Below the pieces are notes generated by a model. It saw only the letters and a program-made list of their open reading frames with translations, did no database searches and had not been told where the DNA came from. DNA of 64,000 nt from Lotus japonicus (taxonomy: Eukaryota; Streptophyta; Magnoliopsida; Fabales; Fabaceae): assembly GCF_012489685.1 (NCBI RefSeq), contig NC_080041.1, positions 26,463,780 through 26,527,779 on the forward strand, given 5' to 3'. The position numbers and the translations under genes are program-made. Positions 10,409-21,971 of this stretch are shown one piece after another (position 1 is the first letter of the stretch; each line of letters begins with the position of its first letter).

Positions 10409-13400
10409 CTAAAAGCCAGCACCCCATAAAAAGTTTCTTTTCATTTGCAAATAATTATCAATTTTGTATATTCATATAGTGCAAAACAATATTTGAATTT
10501 CACCAATAAGGATCAATGCACTCTTTCAATTAACCTGGTACCATCCATTATACAACGCAAAAGTCTTTATTAAGGATCATTACATTTTTCTATTATACAA
10601 CACTGGTTAAGTTTCAATCAATAGCAATACAAAACATAAAAAGCTCAACAAATTCTCTTTTTTTTTTTTTTCAGGGGGAGGATAGGGAGGTCACACAACA
10701 GGTAATCACAATGATACTACACAACAATATTTCAATCCTTTCTTGATGATAATAGTCAAATCCATATCCCACGATGATGCTGCTCTCTCCTTGTACCAAG
10801 CTCTGAATTTTTTTGTGGCTGACCTCAGTCCTGTCAAATTAAAATCCCTATGGTTTATAGCATCCAAGATCTACCCATTTTGAAACTCCTCTTTGTCTCT
10901 TAATTGAGAGGCTTGGATATTCTCAGAGCCTCAAAGGGATGCACTGGTGTTGTTCCCAATTTAATTAGAACATATTACTAATGAAGTCCTCTGGTTCCTG
11001 CATAATGGATGTTCCCTGAGACACCAATTTACAACAGTAAAATAGATTTTTTCATATTTAGTAAAATTATCAAATGATGCTAAGTTTTAGGAAAGATTTT
11101 TGCAAGTTTGGACATAGAGAAGAGAAATTTGAGTGGTATACAATCTTCAGAACTTATGGCCATGCTTTATAATGTACGTACAATTTTGATTAGTCGTCAA
11201 TTTTGGCATAGAGACTTATAGCAGAATGTGTAGAGTTTCAAGTTTGCCAGGAGTAACTAATGAAATAATTCTTCAAGGAAAGTGTAGAGTTTGAACTTTG
11301 AAGTTTGCACACAAATAGAAAAGGATCAGGAAAAGTCATAAATAAAGCAAAATAAAAGAAGAGTTTATACCGCTGTTGAAGACGCTGACTGTGATGGACG
11401 CCTCTCAATAAACACTCTATTCCCTTTCCTTCTCTTTCAATCTTCCACCTCTAGTCCAAAATCAAAAGATAAATGCACATTAAAATAGAAGTGGAATCCA
11501 TAATAAGAAGTTAAGTTAAATAAAAGAAACCTTGTATCAAAAGATTGAATAAAAGAAGCAGACATATATCACATTTTTCAGCCTAGTTTATCTGAAGAAC
11601 TAATAACAAATCATGTTATACAAATTTCATAGTTGATCTACCAACAAACTTTCACAAAAACAACTTTTTTAATCAAACTCTTCCTTTGTTGAGCAATAAA
11701 AATATGGCAAACATCTACCAACACTTGAATTCCTTTATCCTGAGCACTGAGTTTTTCAGCAGCCACATCAACATTTTGCTGCTTAATTCAACCAAACGAA
11801 AAAAAAAACTTTCCAGTTCATTAGCCATTCATCAACAGAATCTATGCCCTCATCTAGCCGCTTCCATAGTATAGATGAGTAGCGTGTTGCCTCAAGTTAG
11901 CAATACCTCGATGCACCTCCGATCCACTGCTGTTCCCTCCTTCCCCAATCTTTCTGTAAAACATTTGTTTTCTTACCCTTGCCATGAAATGTGGAACAAT
12001 CAGTAGAGAAAATGATTAAAAGCAGTGGCAAGTTAATGTTTACCTTAGAAGCATTCATTTGCTTTACTTTCATGACAGTAGCCACCGTCGGTTCAAACTC
12101 ACCTTTTCAACTGGAATAAGAAGGGAATATAATAATAAAGATATTGAGAACTTCACACCTTTGCAATATAGAAAATTCTCTCTGCCATATTTTCTAAAAC
12201 ATTTGGATTAAATAATCCAATGGAAAAAATTGATACTTACATTAACCACATCATAAACTCTATGTAGAACACCGGTCTACAATTAACAGAAGTCTTCAAA
12301 GAAACAACATGCAACAGGGTAATATGATGAGCCAATTAAGAACTGCACCATCTTCTAACCCAGCTCATAGCCTGCACTCTTTTCTATGTTTTCATCCGGA
12401 TATGGAGGCTGCTTGAAGTAGCTGATAAAAAGAAGTTCAAGAAATGTCAAATTAAATAAAAGCTACGCAAGCAAAGATATTGAGTTGAAGAGAATTAGTA
12501 GCAGCTCAAAAAAACTGAGTACGCATACACTGATGCGGAAGCTTTTCTTATACAAATTAAAGAGTCCCTTATGTGATTATCAATTGAACCCATAATAAGA
12601 ACAATTGAGTGATCTCAAAGGGAAAAACAATTAGGTTGCAGTTAACCCAAGATTAGTTGGAGATTTACTCTTATCATAAAGAATTGAATATATAGGACAA
12701 TAGTGCCAAACTTTCTGTTACATCAGGTTTTAGATTCTTTTGATCATGCATGATTGAGAAGCATTTTGGTAATACAGATATATAGACTTACACTAATGGA
12801 TAGTGCATGAGAATACAAAATTGGATATTAAACATCAATTTTAAAACTAACACATGGATTAGAATGAAGAGTGGAAACTGGGAACAGTTTTGGATAGTTA
12901 AGGAATGAAGGTCCAAGCAATTTGATGTATTTGGGCAGTTTCACTTGTCTTATTAGAGGTGCCAGAGAGCCCCACACCCATCTGAACAATGGGAAAATAA
13001 AACATACTCTTCTTTGAACCCAAAACTTGGATTGCAAAGGCTCAAATCCAGCTCATAGTGCAACAAAAAGTACCTGAAAGTTAAAAACTTTCTAGAATAT
13101 CACAGATATTGGAAGGAGTGAAATTGTTGGTAAAAAATCAATAGTGGTATGTGAGCAGCAGAGATAGAAGAAACTGCACAAAAGAACCTCCTCCTGATCT
13201 TTCTTTTGCTGGTTTAGATCCTTTAAAAAGAAGTTATGATGAATAGATTGAATAATGAGGAATAAGAGGGGAAAGATAGATGTTAAACCATAATTAAATT
13301 TATAAAAAGATGAAGCAGCAGAGGGGGATGAGTAAGAAATTAGGGATTATTTAGCTAAGGGAGTCCAACATGTGTGTAACCAAATGAAAGACTCATAATC

Positions 13401-13460
13401 TACAAAATGATGGAAAAAACACTCCTTTTTATGGGAAAGCAAACAGAAAAATGGTGAAAG
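10409..13460. other. Helitron interior, no assignable gene
   Basis: AT-rich with many short pyrimidine tracts and splice-like sites on the minus strand. Frames of 60-70 codons on either strand have no recognisable domain. It may hold the downstream exons of a captured transcript starting near 14020, but I cannot assign any exon with confidence. Confidence 0.35.
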
Positions 13461-13461
13461 T

Positions 13462-14020
13462 TCTTACCTTGGGAACAGAAGAGAATGTGATCGGTGAGCT
13501 TCAAAGGAAGACAGAATGGTACCCTGCGGAATTGGTTTAATTTGCCCAAAAAAAGTAGAATAAATAAAATGAAATGAGTTTGGGATGAAGAACATGTCAA
13601 ATCCATATCCATAACCACATGAACAAAGGTTTGCACGAATGAGTTGCACGGAAGGAAACAATGGAGAAAAGGCCAAAGCAATACAAAACAATGGGATATT
13701 TTTAAAAAACTCACCGAAAACTGAAGTTCCAAATGGACGAAACAGTTTCCTCAGTTCGCCATCGACGATGGCACAGGTTGTGTCCTCTAGATCTTCTGTC
13801 CCAACCACTTAAAGAGAGGGCCTTGCGATGTAATGGGGAGAGGAATCTCTGGCCTCAACATCGCAAACAAAGAAACAGAAGAGGGAGAGAGGCGAAGAGA
13901 GTGAAGATGGAGAGTGGAGACATTCCAACTTCCAAGTGAATGGAAAAGACGGACAGCTGAGAAACAAAACGGAAGCGAATGGAAAACAAAACGGAAGGCT
14001 GAGGGAACAGAAAAGAGCAA
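13462..14020 (-). other. Spliced-looking gene fragment near the Helitron 5' end
   Basis: On the minus strand this less AT-rich block has three features in order. A CT-rich leader is followed by a frame ending GELRKLFRPFGTSVFG with a strong donor (TCGGTGAGT) near 13716. An acceptor (CCGCAG) lies near 13529. A short exon then ends at a donor (CAAG|GTAAGAAC) near 13469. The arrangement looks like the 5' exons of a host gene carried in the Helitron. The peptide is not one I recognise and no full gene can be built. Confidence 0.35.
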
Positions 14021-14202
14021 AAGAAACGTAAGAAAAGGGAAATTGTGATTGAGGAATAAACGGCTAGGATCGAATCTTTAGGAAATAATGTGTACTTTTA
14101 CTAAAATGTCCATGCTAAAAATTATATTGTTGTGCATTAAGGTGTTGAATGACTGGTTTGCCCCCAATGCTGCACAAACTCTCACTTTATAGAGTTTATA
14201 GA

Positions 14203-14399
14203 TGTAAAGGAGACTTGAGTTTTTTGCTCTCCTTTACATTAAATGCATTAAATAGTAAAATATTTCTTTTATATTAATATCTTTAATAATAAAATTAAAT
14301 AAATTTGTTAAGTCATAATCTATTCAACTACATACTAAATTGTAAAAGCCACTTTGAACCTTTGTATGAAATACATTAAATTAAAATATTAAAAATGAA
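14203..14399 (+). repeat. Family B Helitron 5' end, copy 1
   Basis: About 197 bp beginning TGTAAAGGAGACTTGAG, continuing the sequence cut at 7468. It is interrupted at AATGAA (14399) by the next copy. Confidence 0.75.
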
Positions 14400-14648
14400 T
14401 CTATATATATATATATGTAAAGGAGACTTGAGTTTTTTGCTCTCCTTTACATTAAATGCATTAAATAGTAAAATATTTCTTTTATATTAATATCTTTAAT
14501 AATAAAATTAAATAAATTTTTTAAGTCATAATCTATTCAACTACATACTAAATTGTAAAAGCCACTTTGAACCTTTGTATGAAATACATTAAATTAAAAT
14601 ATTAAAAATGAATAAAATTGTTTAAGTCATTAGCTATTCAACTACGTA
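14400..14648 (+). repeat. Family B Helitron 5' end, copy 2
   Basis: It begins TCTATATATATATATATG with A before it and repeats copy 1 almost exactly, then continues past AATGAA to ACTACGTA (14648). A further Helitron starts there. Confidence 0.8.
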
Positions 14649-15707
14649 TCTATATCTATATATATATGTAAAGCTCACTTGAGCTATAAATATTAAATGC
14701 ATTAAACAATGAAGTTAAACAAATTAAATTTCTATTCAACTTTCAATATAATGTAACTTTTGAAACATTTCAATTTTTATAATTTTTGTCTTTACACATG
14801 CCAATATGATGTAACCTTTGATTAAGTTATGTAATAATATTTTTATTAAATACATTAAATATAAATATTGAAAACTGAAAGAAATTAACTAGAGAATTTA
14901 GCTACCTATACTAAATAATAAAATTATAAACTAAATTTTGAATTTTTTTTTACATTACTCATTTATTATTTCTTTATTTCAGAAAAAAATTCATCAACTA
15001 TAAAAATACTACATTAAATCATATGAAAATATTATATATTAAATAGTAAAAATATAATATACATTAGATAATAAAAAACCCATGTTTGTATTAATTGTAT
15101 TAACTATTAATTATAAATTGCAGTTACTTATAAAAAAATGATTTATTCAATATTAATTAAAAAATGTTAGAATATTAATTATCAATCATAGATTGAAGGA
15201 AAGAAAATTAAAATAGAACTAAGTAATATTTTTTATACAAAAAATACTGAGAGTTAAAATTAATTATAATAAAATAATATTTATTAAAAATAATTTAGAA
15301 AAATTAGTCTTTAAATAAAAAGTCACTCTATGAGTATTTACCATTAACTATAATATGTGTGTATTCGTTGAAAAAAAATTTCAAATATAGTTTTTGATCT
15401 ATTATATATTAGTAGAAATGACTTAAGAAAGAATAACAGAGTAAAATAACTATAACCAGAGTTGAATAAATTTAAATTTAATAAATAATTCTTTACACTG
15501 ATAAAATCATTTCATATTGTAATTTTAAAAGTTAAAATTACTTTATTGTGGATATAAAGTGTAAAAAAATATGTCATTATAAATTATTTATGATATTAAA
15601 AACTTATTATTTGATTTAATATATTTCAAATTCACATAATGATTTCTATATTTTTAAATGAATAAAATATTAAGACTACTTCAGTGCTAATTATTTAATA
15701 TCAATTA

Positions 15708-16441
15708 CTAGAGAGAAATGCATGTGTGTTTAATAATAGTGTTGTTTCTCTTGAACATATATGAGACTATTGCTTGGTTTGGTTGTTTTGGTGAGTCAAG
15801 GGGAAGTGGAATGATTGTTCATATGATTTGGAACAGTTTGCTAGAGGCTTTGAGCGTATTAAATGGCCACGAAAACAAAAGATGCCACGAACAGTATATT
15901 GGGAGCCGCCGTCAGAAACTGTTTTGAAGTTTAATGTAGATGAGGCGTGGAAAGGGAACCCAGTGGTGAGTGGTATTGGCGGGATTTTGAGGGATCAAGG
16001 AGGGGATTTGTTAGGTTCCTTTGCAAAAGGAACTGGAATGTTGTGGACTTTTGACGAAGGTTCAAGCAGTGTTACATGTTTTGTTATTTTTCCAGCAATT
16101 TAAATTTTCAAATATGGTAGTTGAGAGTGATTCCTCCTCAGTGGTTGGGTGAGTACGTCTATGGTAGATAGGAGGTCATTGGGCTTATAAAAAAAAAGAT
16201 AGGAGGTCATGGAAATTGGAACATGTATTTAATCATATAGATCATCTGATGTCTATAATTCAGTGTGTTGGTGTGGTGCATGTATTGAGTCAGGAAAACA
16301 CTATGACAAACTTTTTGGCAAATCAAGGGTGTGGTAGGGAACAACAGATATGGGTCTGTTGTGATCCAATGTAATTATCTAAATGAGAAGGTTTTTCTCA
16401 TTTTTATTGCGTTTCAATAAGGTTTTCTTTTTTAAAAAATG
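15708..16441 (+). pseudogene. 5'-truncated LINE fragment with RNase H domain
   Basis: The frame at 15828-16103 reads into an RNase H-like domain: KFNVDEAWKGNP, then GIGGILRDQGGDLLGSFAKGTG, the first strands with the catalytic Asp of the plant RVT_3 type. Later pieces continue in other frames: VVESDSSSVVGWV near 16110-16150 and a basic tail with LSQENTMTNFLANQG near 16290-16330. It is therefore broken by frameshifts and stops. The segment ends with a T-rich 3' UTR-like stretch and is bounded by TCAATTA at 15701-15707 and again at 16442-16448. The homologous Helitron at 16646-18769 lacks it. That fits a truncated LINE inserted with a short target duplication better than gene capture. Confidence 0.6.
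16166..16210. repeat. 14 bp direct repeat flanking a tiny A-tailed insert
   Basis: AGATAGGAGGTCAT occurs at 16166-16179 and 16197-16210. Between them are 17 bp, TGGGCTTATAAAAAAAA. The form is that of a retroposon insertion (target duplication plus A tail) truncated almost to nothing. Confidence 0.65.
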
Positions 16442-16645
16442 TCAATTATCAAATTTGAGTAATATTAATTATTTAGATTTAGAGAACTCTAATTCTACTT
16501 AATGAAATGTCTCACCTCCATTATTATTTAAATTATTATATTTTATAATTAAACATATTTATATATTTATTAAAACTATAATAATCATATATAATTTTTA
16601 AAATATTATAAATAAACCCGTGCAACGCACGGGTATAATTTCTAG

Positions 16646-16890
16646 TATATATGTAAAGGAGACTTGAGTTTTTTGCTCTCCTTTACATTAAATGCATTAA
16701 ATAGTAAAACATTTCTTTTATATTAATATCTTTAATAATAAAATTAAATAAAATTTTTAAGTCATAATCTATTCAACTACATACTAAATTGTAAAAGCCA
16801 CTTTGAACCTTTGTATGAAATACATTAAATTAAAATATTAAAAATGAATAAAATTGTTTAAGTCATTAGCTATTCAACTACGTACTAAAT
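16646..16890 (+). repeat. Family B Helitron 5' end, copy 3
   Basis: It starts at TATATATGTAAAGGAGACTTGAG immediately after the CTAG of the 2.0 kb Helitron. It repeats copies 1 and 2 and then runs on past ACTACGTA into CTAAATGTAAAACTCACTTG, giving the uninterrupted version of the sequence. Confidence 0.75.
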
Positions 16891-18769
16891 GTAAAACTCA
16901 CTTGAAAGTTTGTTACAAATACATCAAGAAATAAAAAAAATCATTTTGTATTATATACTTTAAAATAAAACCAGATCAACAAAATTTACAACGCAATAAG
17001 TTAATCAACTACCAACTGATTTTTGTGTTTGTTGTATAAGGTAGAACAGGACATAACACTTTAGTTCTTTAAAAAAGTGTGAAACAAAAAAGAATGAAAC
17101 AAACACTAATAAAAAAAATCACACTGATGTTTATGGACAAAAAAAGTACATTGATAAAAGTACTCATAATTTACATGTGGACAATTTTAATTAGTTAATA
17201 AAAAATAATTTATATAAAGAAATATCTTAATATATAAAACATTAATTGATTTAAAAAAATATGTATGGATGCTTGATTTCCCTTAAGCAATGTCTCAGGT
17301 TCGAGTTTTGTGAATAAAAAAACTTCGCTGAAAGAGTTAACTCCACGATATTGTGAAAATTCTCAGCTCAAGCAGGATTGCATAAAGAAGGATTCCTCTG
17401 GAGGAGGATACACGTAAGCCCAAAAAAGAGTTCAAAAATATTTGTTTGTGGTAAGAAGTTTAATATGAGTTAATATAATGATTTAAAAATATTTGTTTAC
17501 TTAAAAAAAACTAAAAAAAAATATATTAGTCATAATATTTTTATTTTTTAATTTAATTAATGTAAAAAAATTCACTAAATACATTAAGAAGTAAAAGCGT
17601 CCTACATTTGTATTAAAAATACATGAACCAATAGGAAAGATTTTAACCATTTTTTGATAATCTGATTTAATTTTCTGGGTTTTGAAGAAGAGTGATGAAG
17701 ATGTGGAAAGAAGAGATAAAGAGAATATTTTTCGGGGTTTTAAAATTTTTTTCCCATAAATTAAACCTATAAGTTTTTGGACGGAATTGGATGGAAGACC
17801 AAAGTTGCTAACGGAGAACAATGTTGGGGTAATAAAGTGCAATTAAAATTTGTTAGGGATCAAAATCTTAAGAAATGTAAAAGTGGGGACCAAATATGCA
17901 ATTAGACCTAATAAAATAAAAAACCGAAAAAACTCTATTGTGAAAATCTTTCAACTATCTACATTAATTAATAACATTTATAAACTTAAAAATTGACTTA
18001 AATTTTGCTTTAGTAAAAAATATCAAGAATTAAACTTGACTTAGAATAAAATAATATCATCAAAAAATAATTTAGATAAAACATGTTAAATTTAAAAATG
18101 ACACTATGAGGCATTTACTATTAACTATAATGTATGTGTGTCTTATTTGAAAAAACAATCTCCATATAATTTTTTGATTTTGTTATATATTAGTAAAGAC
18201 GATTTTGAGGAAGCTTAATAGAGAAAAAAAAAATTATCACAAAAGTTGAATAAATTTAAGTTATATCTTATTATAGTTGTAAAAGATAAAATTACTTTAT
18301 TGTTCTCCATTTTGACAAGTGTAAACCAGTTTGAGAAATTGTGGTTGACCCTCCTAAAATATGACTTTCTCAGTAAAAGGTATAAAAATATGTTCATACA
18401 AGTTATTTGATGGTATTAAAAACTTATTGCTGAATTTTTTTTGTTACAAATTGACTAGATTATTTTTCAAATTATTAAATAAAAATATCATTATATTTTT
18501 AAAACTATTCAATTTTAATTAATAAATATTAATTATTTAATTAGAGTAATATTAATTATTTATACAAATAGAACTCTAATACTATTTACTGAAATGTTTT
18601 TTTTTAATTATTGAAATGTCTAAACACAATTATTATTTTTGTATTAATTTAAGCGATGATCATTTTATACAATCTTAAAAATATTGTAAATAAACCCGTA
18701 CAACGTGTTATATCTATTGTATAAAAATATTGTAAGTAAACCCATGCAACGCACAGGTATTACATCTAG
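16891..18769 (+). other. Body of family B Helitron, no gene
   Basis: AT-rich non-coding sequence homologous to the 2.0 kb Helitron but without its LINE insert. It contains one SINE-like insertion. Frames of up to 113 codons on the minus strand are low-complexity AT translation. Confidence 0.5.
17262..17430 (+). mobile_element. SINE-like repeat, copy 1
   Basis: It contains TTGATTTCCCTTAAGCAATG, a B-box-like GGTTCGAG (17299-17306), a short A run, GAGTTAACTCCACGATATTG, and a GGAGGAGGATACACG ending. A second diverged copy is at 29815-29960 (TTGATTTTCCTTAAGTAAGG and related words). A tRNA-derived SINE family is the likely class. Confidence 0.45.
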
Positions 18770-19486
18770 TGTTAATTTGTTTAGGGTGCTTTTTGTAAAT
18801 TGAAGTTTAGTTTTGTCTTTGAACCTCTTTGTATAAAAGAATTGAATATTTTGTCTTAAAGAAGTTTAAAATTTATTATGACATGGGGTTGATACATTAA
18901 GGGACTAGATTATTTATGTTTTGGGGGGTTCTATCTGGTGCTATACATTTTTCTCTTCGAACAAAGAATTTTAAATTGTTTAATATTTTTATTTGATATA
19001 AGGCAATAATTTAGTGGTTAATGCTTTTTTATATACATTTGGTGATTGTTAGTGGACAATGTTTATTTGCTTTCCCGATCTATTTTGTCGAGAGTCCAAC
19101 GACCCTGTGCATTGCACCACTACATTAGATTGATTGACAGCTCATGAGTTAAATAGAGTGAACTCTATGTTGTTTCAATTTTAAGAAAAATATATTAAAA
19201 CACATATTTTGTTTCAAATAGATAAAATAAATAAATAAATTGTTCTATGTTACTATTGCAAAAAATAAATAACAGACCAAGATATATAAATATAAATAAT
19301 ATTTTTAAATCTAATCATAAATGGATAAATTTATATGAGTAATAGAACCTGAAACAATGTCATTTACATGGAATTTGGGTGAAGCTTGCAAGTGGATTGT
19401 AAAGGGGTATAAGTTATAAAATTGAAGTGCATTCAATAAATTTATAGTATATAAAATACAAAATTTTCAAGTTCCATTCTATATTA
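18770..19486. other. Outer Helitron right arm, no gene
   Basis: AT-rich sequence with no recognisable gene or RNA. Confidence 0.45.
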
Positions 19487-19771
19487 CTCCCTCTGTCCCC
19501 TATTATAAGTCACTTTTGACTACTTATCTTAGATTAAGAAAAATAGTTAAAAGCAATAAATTTGTAAGACAAAAACATAGTCTTTCCAATGTCACCCTTA
19601 GAATTTCTCTCTCCAAATTAAAACTTTTCAAATATAACTACCTCTTTCATCTTAAATATGAGGTTAGTATTTGAAACAAATATTAAATGTTGCATTGGTA
19701 TCACAAAGTGACTTATAATTAGGGACAAAAAAAACTCAAAAAATGTGACTTATAAATGGGGACGGATGGAG
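19487..19771. mobile_element. Stowaway-like MITE (Tc1/mariner type), 285 bp
   Basis: The ends are inverted repeats: CTCCCTCTGTCCCCTATTAT at 19487, and at the other end the complement of the same sequence (ATAAATGGGGACGGATGGAG) ending 19771. Each is flanked by TA (19485-19486 and 19772-19773). A further GTGACTTATAATTAGGGAC copy lies just inside the right end. There is no coding capacity. Confidence 0.8.
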
Positions 19772-19773
19772 TA

Positions 19774-20650
19774 ATAATTATAATAATTGATGTCATAGTA
19801 TATGACACTCATTTTTTTTATTGTAGTGGTACGATGAAATACATAATATAAATGAGATATGCGAAAATGTTGGAAATTTTTTAAATTATAAGAATAATAT
19901 ATGAAACTTGATTAAAAATAATTTAAGAATATTTAAGGAAGAAATGTCAGAGATGTAGATATGAGATATGAATCATACCAAAGTATATGTTCAAGTTGAA
20001 ATAAATACAAACGTTATATTTTAAAAGAAAAATTTCCTTTAATTTTAATTTCAAGTATCCAATATTAAAGTTTTAAATTAAAACAAATAAAAATTTTAAT
20101 TTAATTTTAATTCATATTTTATTGATTTAAAATTCAATTAGATTGAAATAAATGATTTAAATATCATTTACTCATAAAGCTAATGTAATTTATTGTCATT
20201 AAAATCACAACAATTAGAAATTTAATTAAATTTAATTAAATACCATTTAATCTATTTATATTTTGATTGTGTAATTGAATGAATAATTAAGGTTGATATA
20301 ATAATTCTTGAGTTTAAATATCCCTTTAAAATGTCTAATCATCACAAAAAATAAAGAATTAAATTCATGAGGCAAAAAACTTTTCACTTTCATAACTCCA
20401 TATAACATGTGTAATATTTACATATATTTAATATCTAAAATGACATTCATAACATTTAGTAATCATAGACCAAATAAAAAAAAAACAGATTTTTATGAGT
20501 GTAAACTAAAAAAAAAAGATCTCATAAAAAATAAACAATGTCATTTTAAAATAAAAAAAAGGTTCTTAGAATGATGCTTTATTTTGCATGACAAAGACTT
20601 CTTATGTAACGTAGAGGTGAGTGCATTTAAAACAAAGACTATATAAAACA
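19774..20650. other. Outer Helitron right arm, no gene
   Basis: AT-rich sequence with no recognisable gene, RNA or repeat boundary. Confidence 0.45.
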
Positions 20651-20654
20651 CCAT

Positions 20655-20815
20655 TGTTCCACATAGTTAGCTCAAGTGATAAGAGTTATGAGACATAAAA
20701 GTTGGGTAAAATGAAGGATGAAGGTTTCAGGGTTCGAATCATGAGGAGTGACTAATTTACTAACATTACTAACAACTAACATTTATCTATCAAAAAATAA
20801 AAACACCACTGTTCA
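20655..20815 (+). mobile_element. tRNA-derived SINE
   Basis: A-box TAGCTCAAGTGATAAGAG at 20668-20685 and B-box GGTTCGAATC at 20731-20740 are spaced about 46 bp apart. They are followed by an unrelated tail and an A-rich end near 20800. No tRNA cloverleaf or acceptor stem can be formed, so it is a SINE and not a tRNA gene. Confidence 0.6.
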
Positions 20816-21971
20816 CAATAAAAATGATAATGCAATAGTTTTCTTACACTACTTCTTATATTGTTGTAGATTTAAAACTTACTAAGGAGCAAATAAAAAT
20901 TTTCGCATTTGCAAATATAATCACTTTATTCAAAGCAACAGCAGTTCATTAGTCGGCTTTCCCCAAATGACTTAAATTGATAGGACCTCAATAACAACTT
21001 CTCAAAATAAGCTTATTATGGATGAATTATATTATGATAGACAAGATCTAACAACATAGTATGTACATCTTCTGTCTAACATGACACCGGAATAAAAAAG
21101 TGTTTATGAGACGATCATGTCAACAATTAATTAAGATAAATGGGTGTTGTTTTTTTCTATGGTTATGGAGGAACGGAGAAAACTTTCATTTGGAGAGCAT
21201 AAACAACAGCTATAAGATCAAAGGACGAAAAACTCAACATTCGCAAGCATTATTTTGAAGTTGTAGACTAAACACTCAAAGATACTAAAATATTTGCTAA
21301 TAAGTTCAGTTTCAACCAACATTTTGGAGGAGAAGTTGTTGTTGTGGACTGCCAATAACAACAGGAAGTTTCAACTTCATGAAAATATTGTATCATAATT
21401 ATAAAAAAAATAATTCGAAACAAAAAGTCAAAACTAGCTGAAATAAATGATGAAACAAAAGCATCAAAATCGACCTTCACTACATCTAGAAAAGGTCGAG
21501 CCCAGGCCGGAGGAAGCTCCCTAGAGGTTGGGCGCATATGGGTATTTGTTGTCACCAAAGATGGACGCGATACAGCAGCACGTCACAATGAAAAACCTCG
21601 ACGAAGCGACAGGCTGGTGACGGAACATGTATTTCAATCCTCTTGAATGAACATGGTGTGTCGTCTTGAAGGTAAAAAACAAATAACATAAAATCCTGCA
21701 TATAGGTAATACAACCCACTATATTGCCAAGGTAACGCGCAAACAACAAGGGTTGTAAAACAAGACAAGTTAAAAGAACATGGTGTGTCGTCTTAGGGGA
21801 GACAAGACACCAAAGACACGCTAAATCCATCACAACGCCACGACAAAAAAAAAATAATACATTTATAAAAAACCTTAAAAAATTCTTATACAAAATAATA
21901 TATTAATACAAAAATATCTTGAAAATAACGCAAAAATAATAAAAACACAAAATAAATAAAAGTGAATATCC
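20816..21971. other. Outer Helitron right arm, no intact gene
   Basis: Minus-strand frames of 96 and 113 codons (21268-21558 and 21552-21893) lack recognisable domains. The segment 21450-21840 is less AT-rich than its surroundings and repeats ACATGGTGTGTCGTCTT at 21651 and 21779. It could be a captured fragment of unknown origin. Confidence 0.35.

Larger units (their letters stand above)
7469..14202 (-). mobile_element. Family A Helitron (minus strand), 6.7 kb
   Basis: Read on the minus strand it starts TCTATAAACTCTATAAAG at 14202 (host A before TC). It ends with a hairpin CCCGTGC-ATC-GCACGGG (7498-7482) and CTAG at 7472-7469 followed by host T. Removing it rejoins CTATATATATA to TGTAAAGGAGAC, which is the family B 5' sequence seen intact at 14400, so the empty site can be read directly. 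Inside are a degenerate long-period repeat, two SINE-like insertions and a spliced-looking region near the 5' end. No Rep/helicase frame is present. A second decayed minus-strand hairpin at 7700-7717 suggests a tandem or nested 3' end. Confidence 0.75.
14649..16645 (+). mobile_element. Helitron of about 2.0 kb (family B relative)
   Basis: It starts A|TCTATATCTATATATATATG at 14649. It ends with a perfect hairpin CCCGTGC-AAC-GCACGGG (16617-16633), then CTAG at 16642-16645 followed by T. Its interior is homologous to 16900-18769, except that it carries an extra segment of about 730 bp with an RNase H-like fragment. There are no Rep/helicase sequences, so it is non-autonomous. Both ends being ideal makes this the best-delimited Helitron in the window. 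Confidence 0.75.
7445..18769 (+). mobile_element. Family B Helitron, interrupted by later insertions
   Basis: A family B 5' end (TC at 7445, then CTAT and TATA repeats) breaks off at 7468 and resumes at 14203 with TGTAAAGGAGACTTGAG. Its probable 3' end is at 18769: an imperfect hairpin (18741-18757) followed by CTAG at 18766-18769 and T. Another decayed 3' hairpin lies just before it, at about 18696. Its interior matches the 14649-16645 Helitron over long stretches (for example 18130-18260 against 15355-15480). Assigning 7445 and 18769 to one element is inference, since the 5' region is repeated three times. Confidence 0.4.

Noticed and set aside
17501..18397. Minus-strand frames of 60 and 113 codons
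   Set aside because: The Lys/Phe/Asn/Ile-rich translation is of AT-rich Helitron DNA, without any domain.
20668..20740. A tRNA gene
   Set aside because: A-box and B-box are present, but no cloverleaf or acceptor stem can be drawn, and the element ends A-rich as in a SINE.
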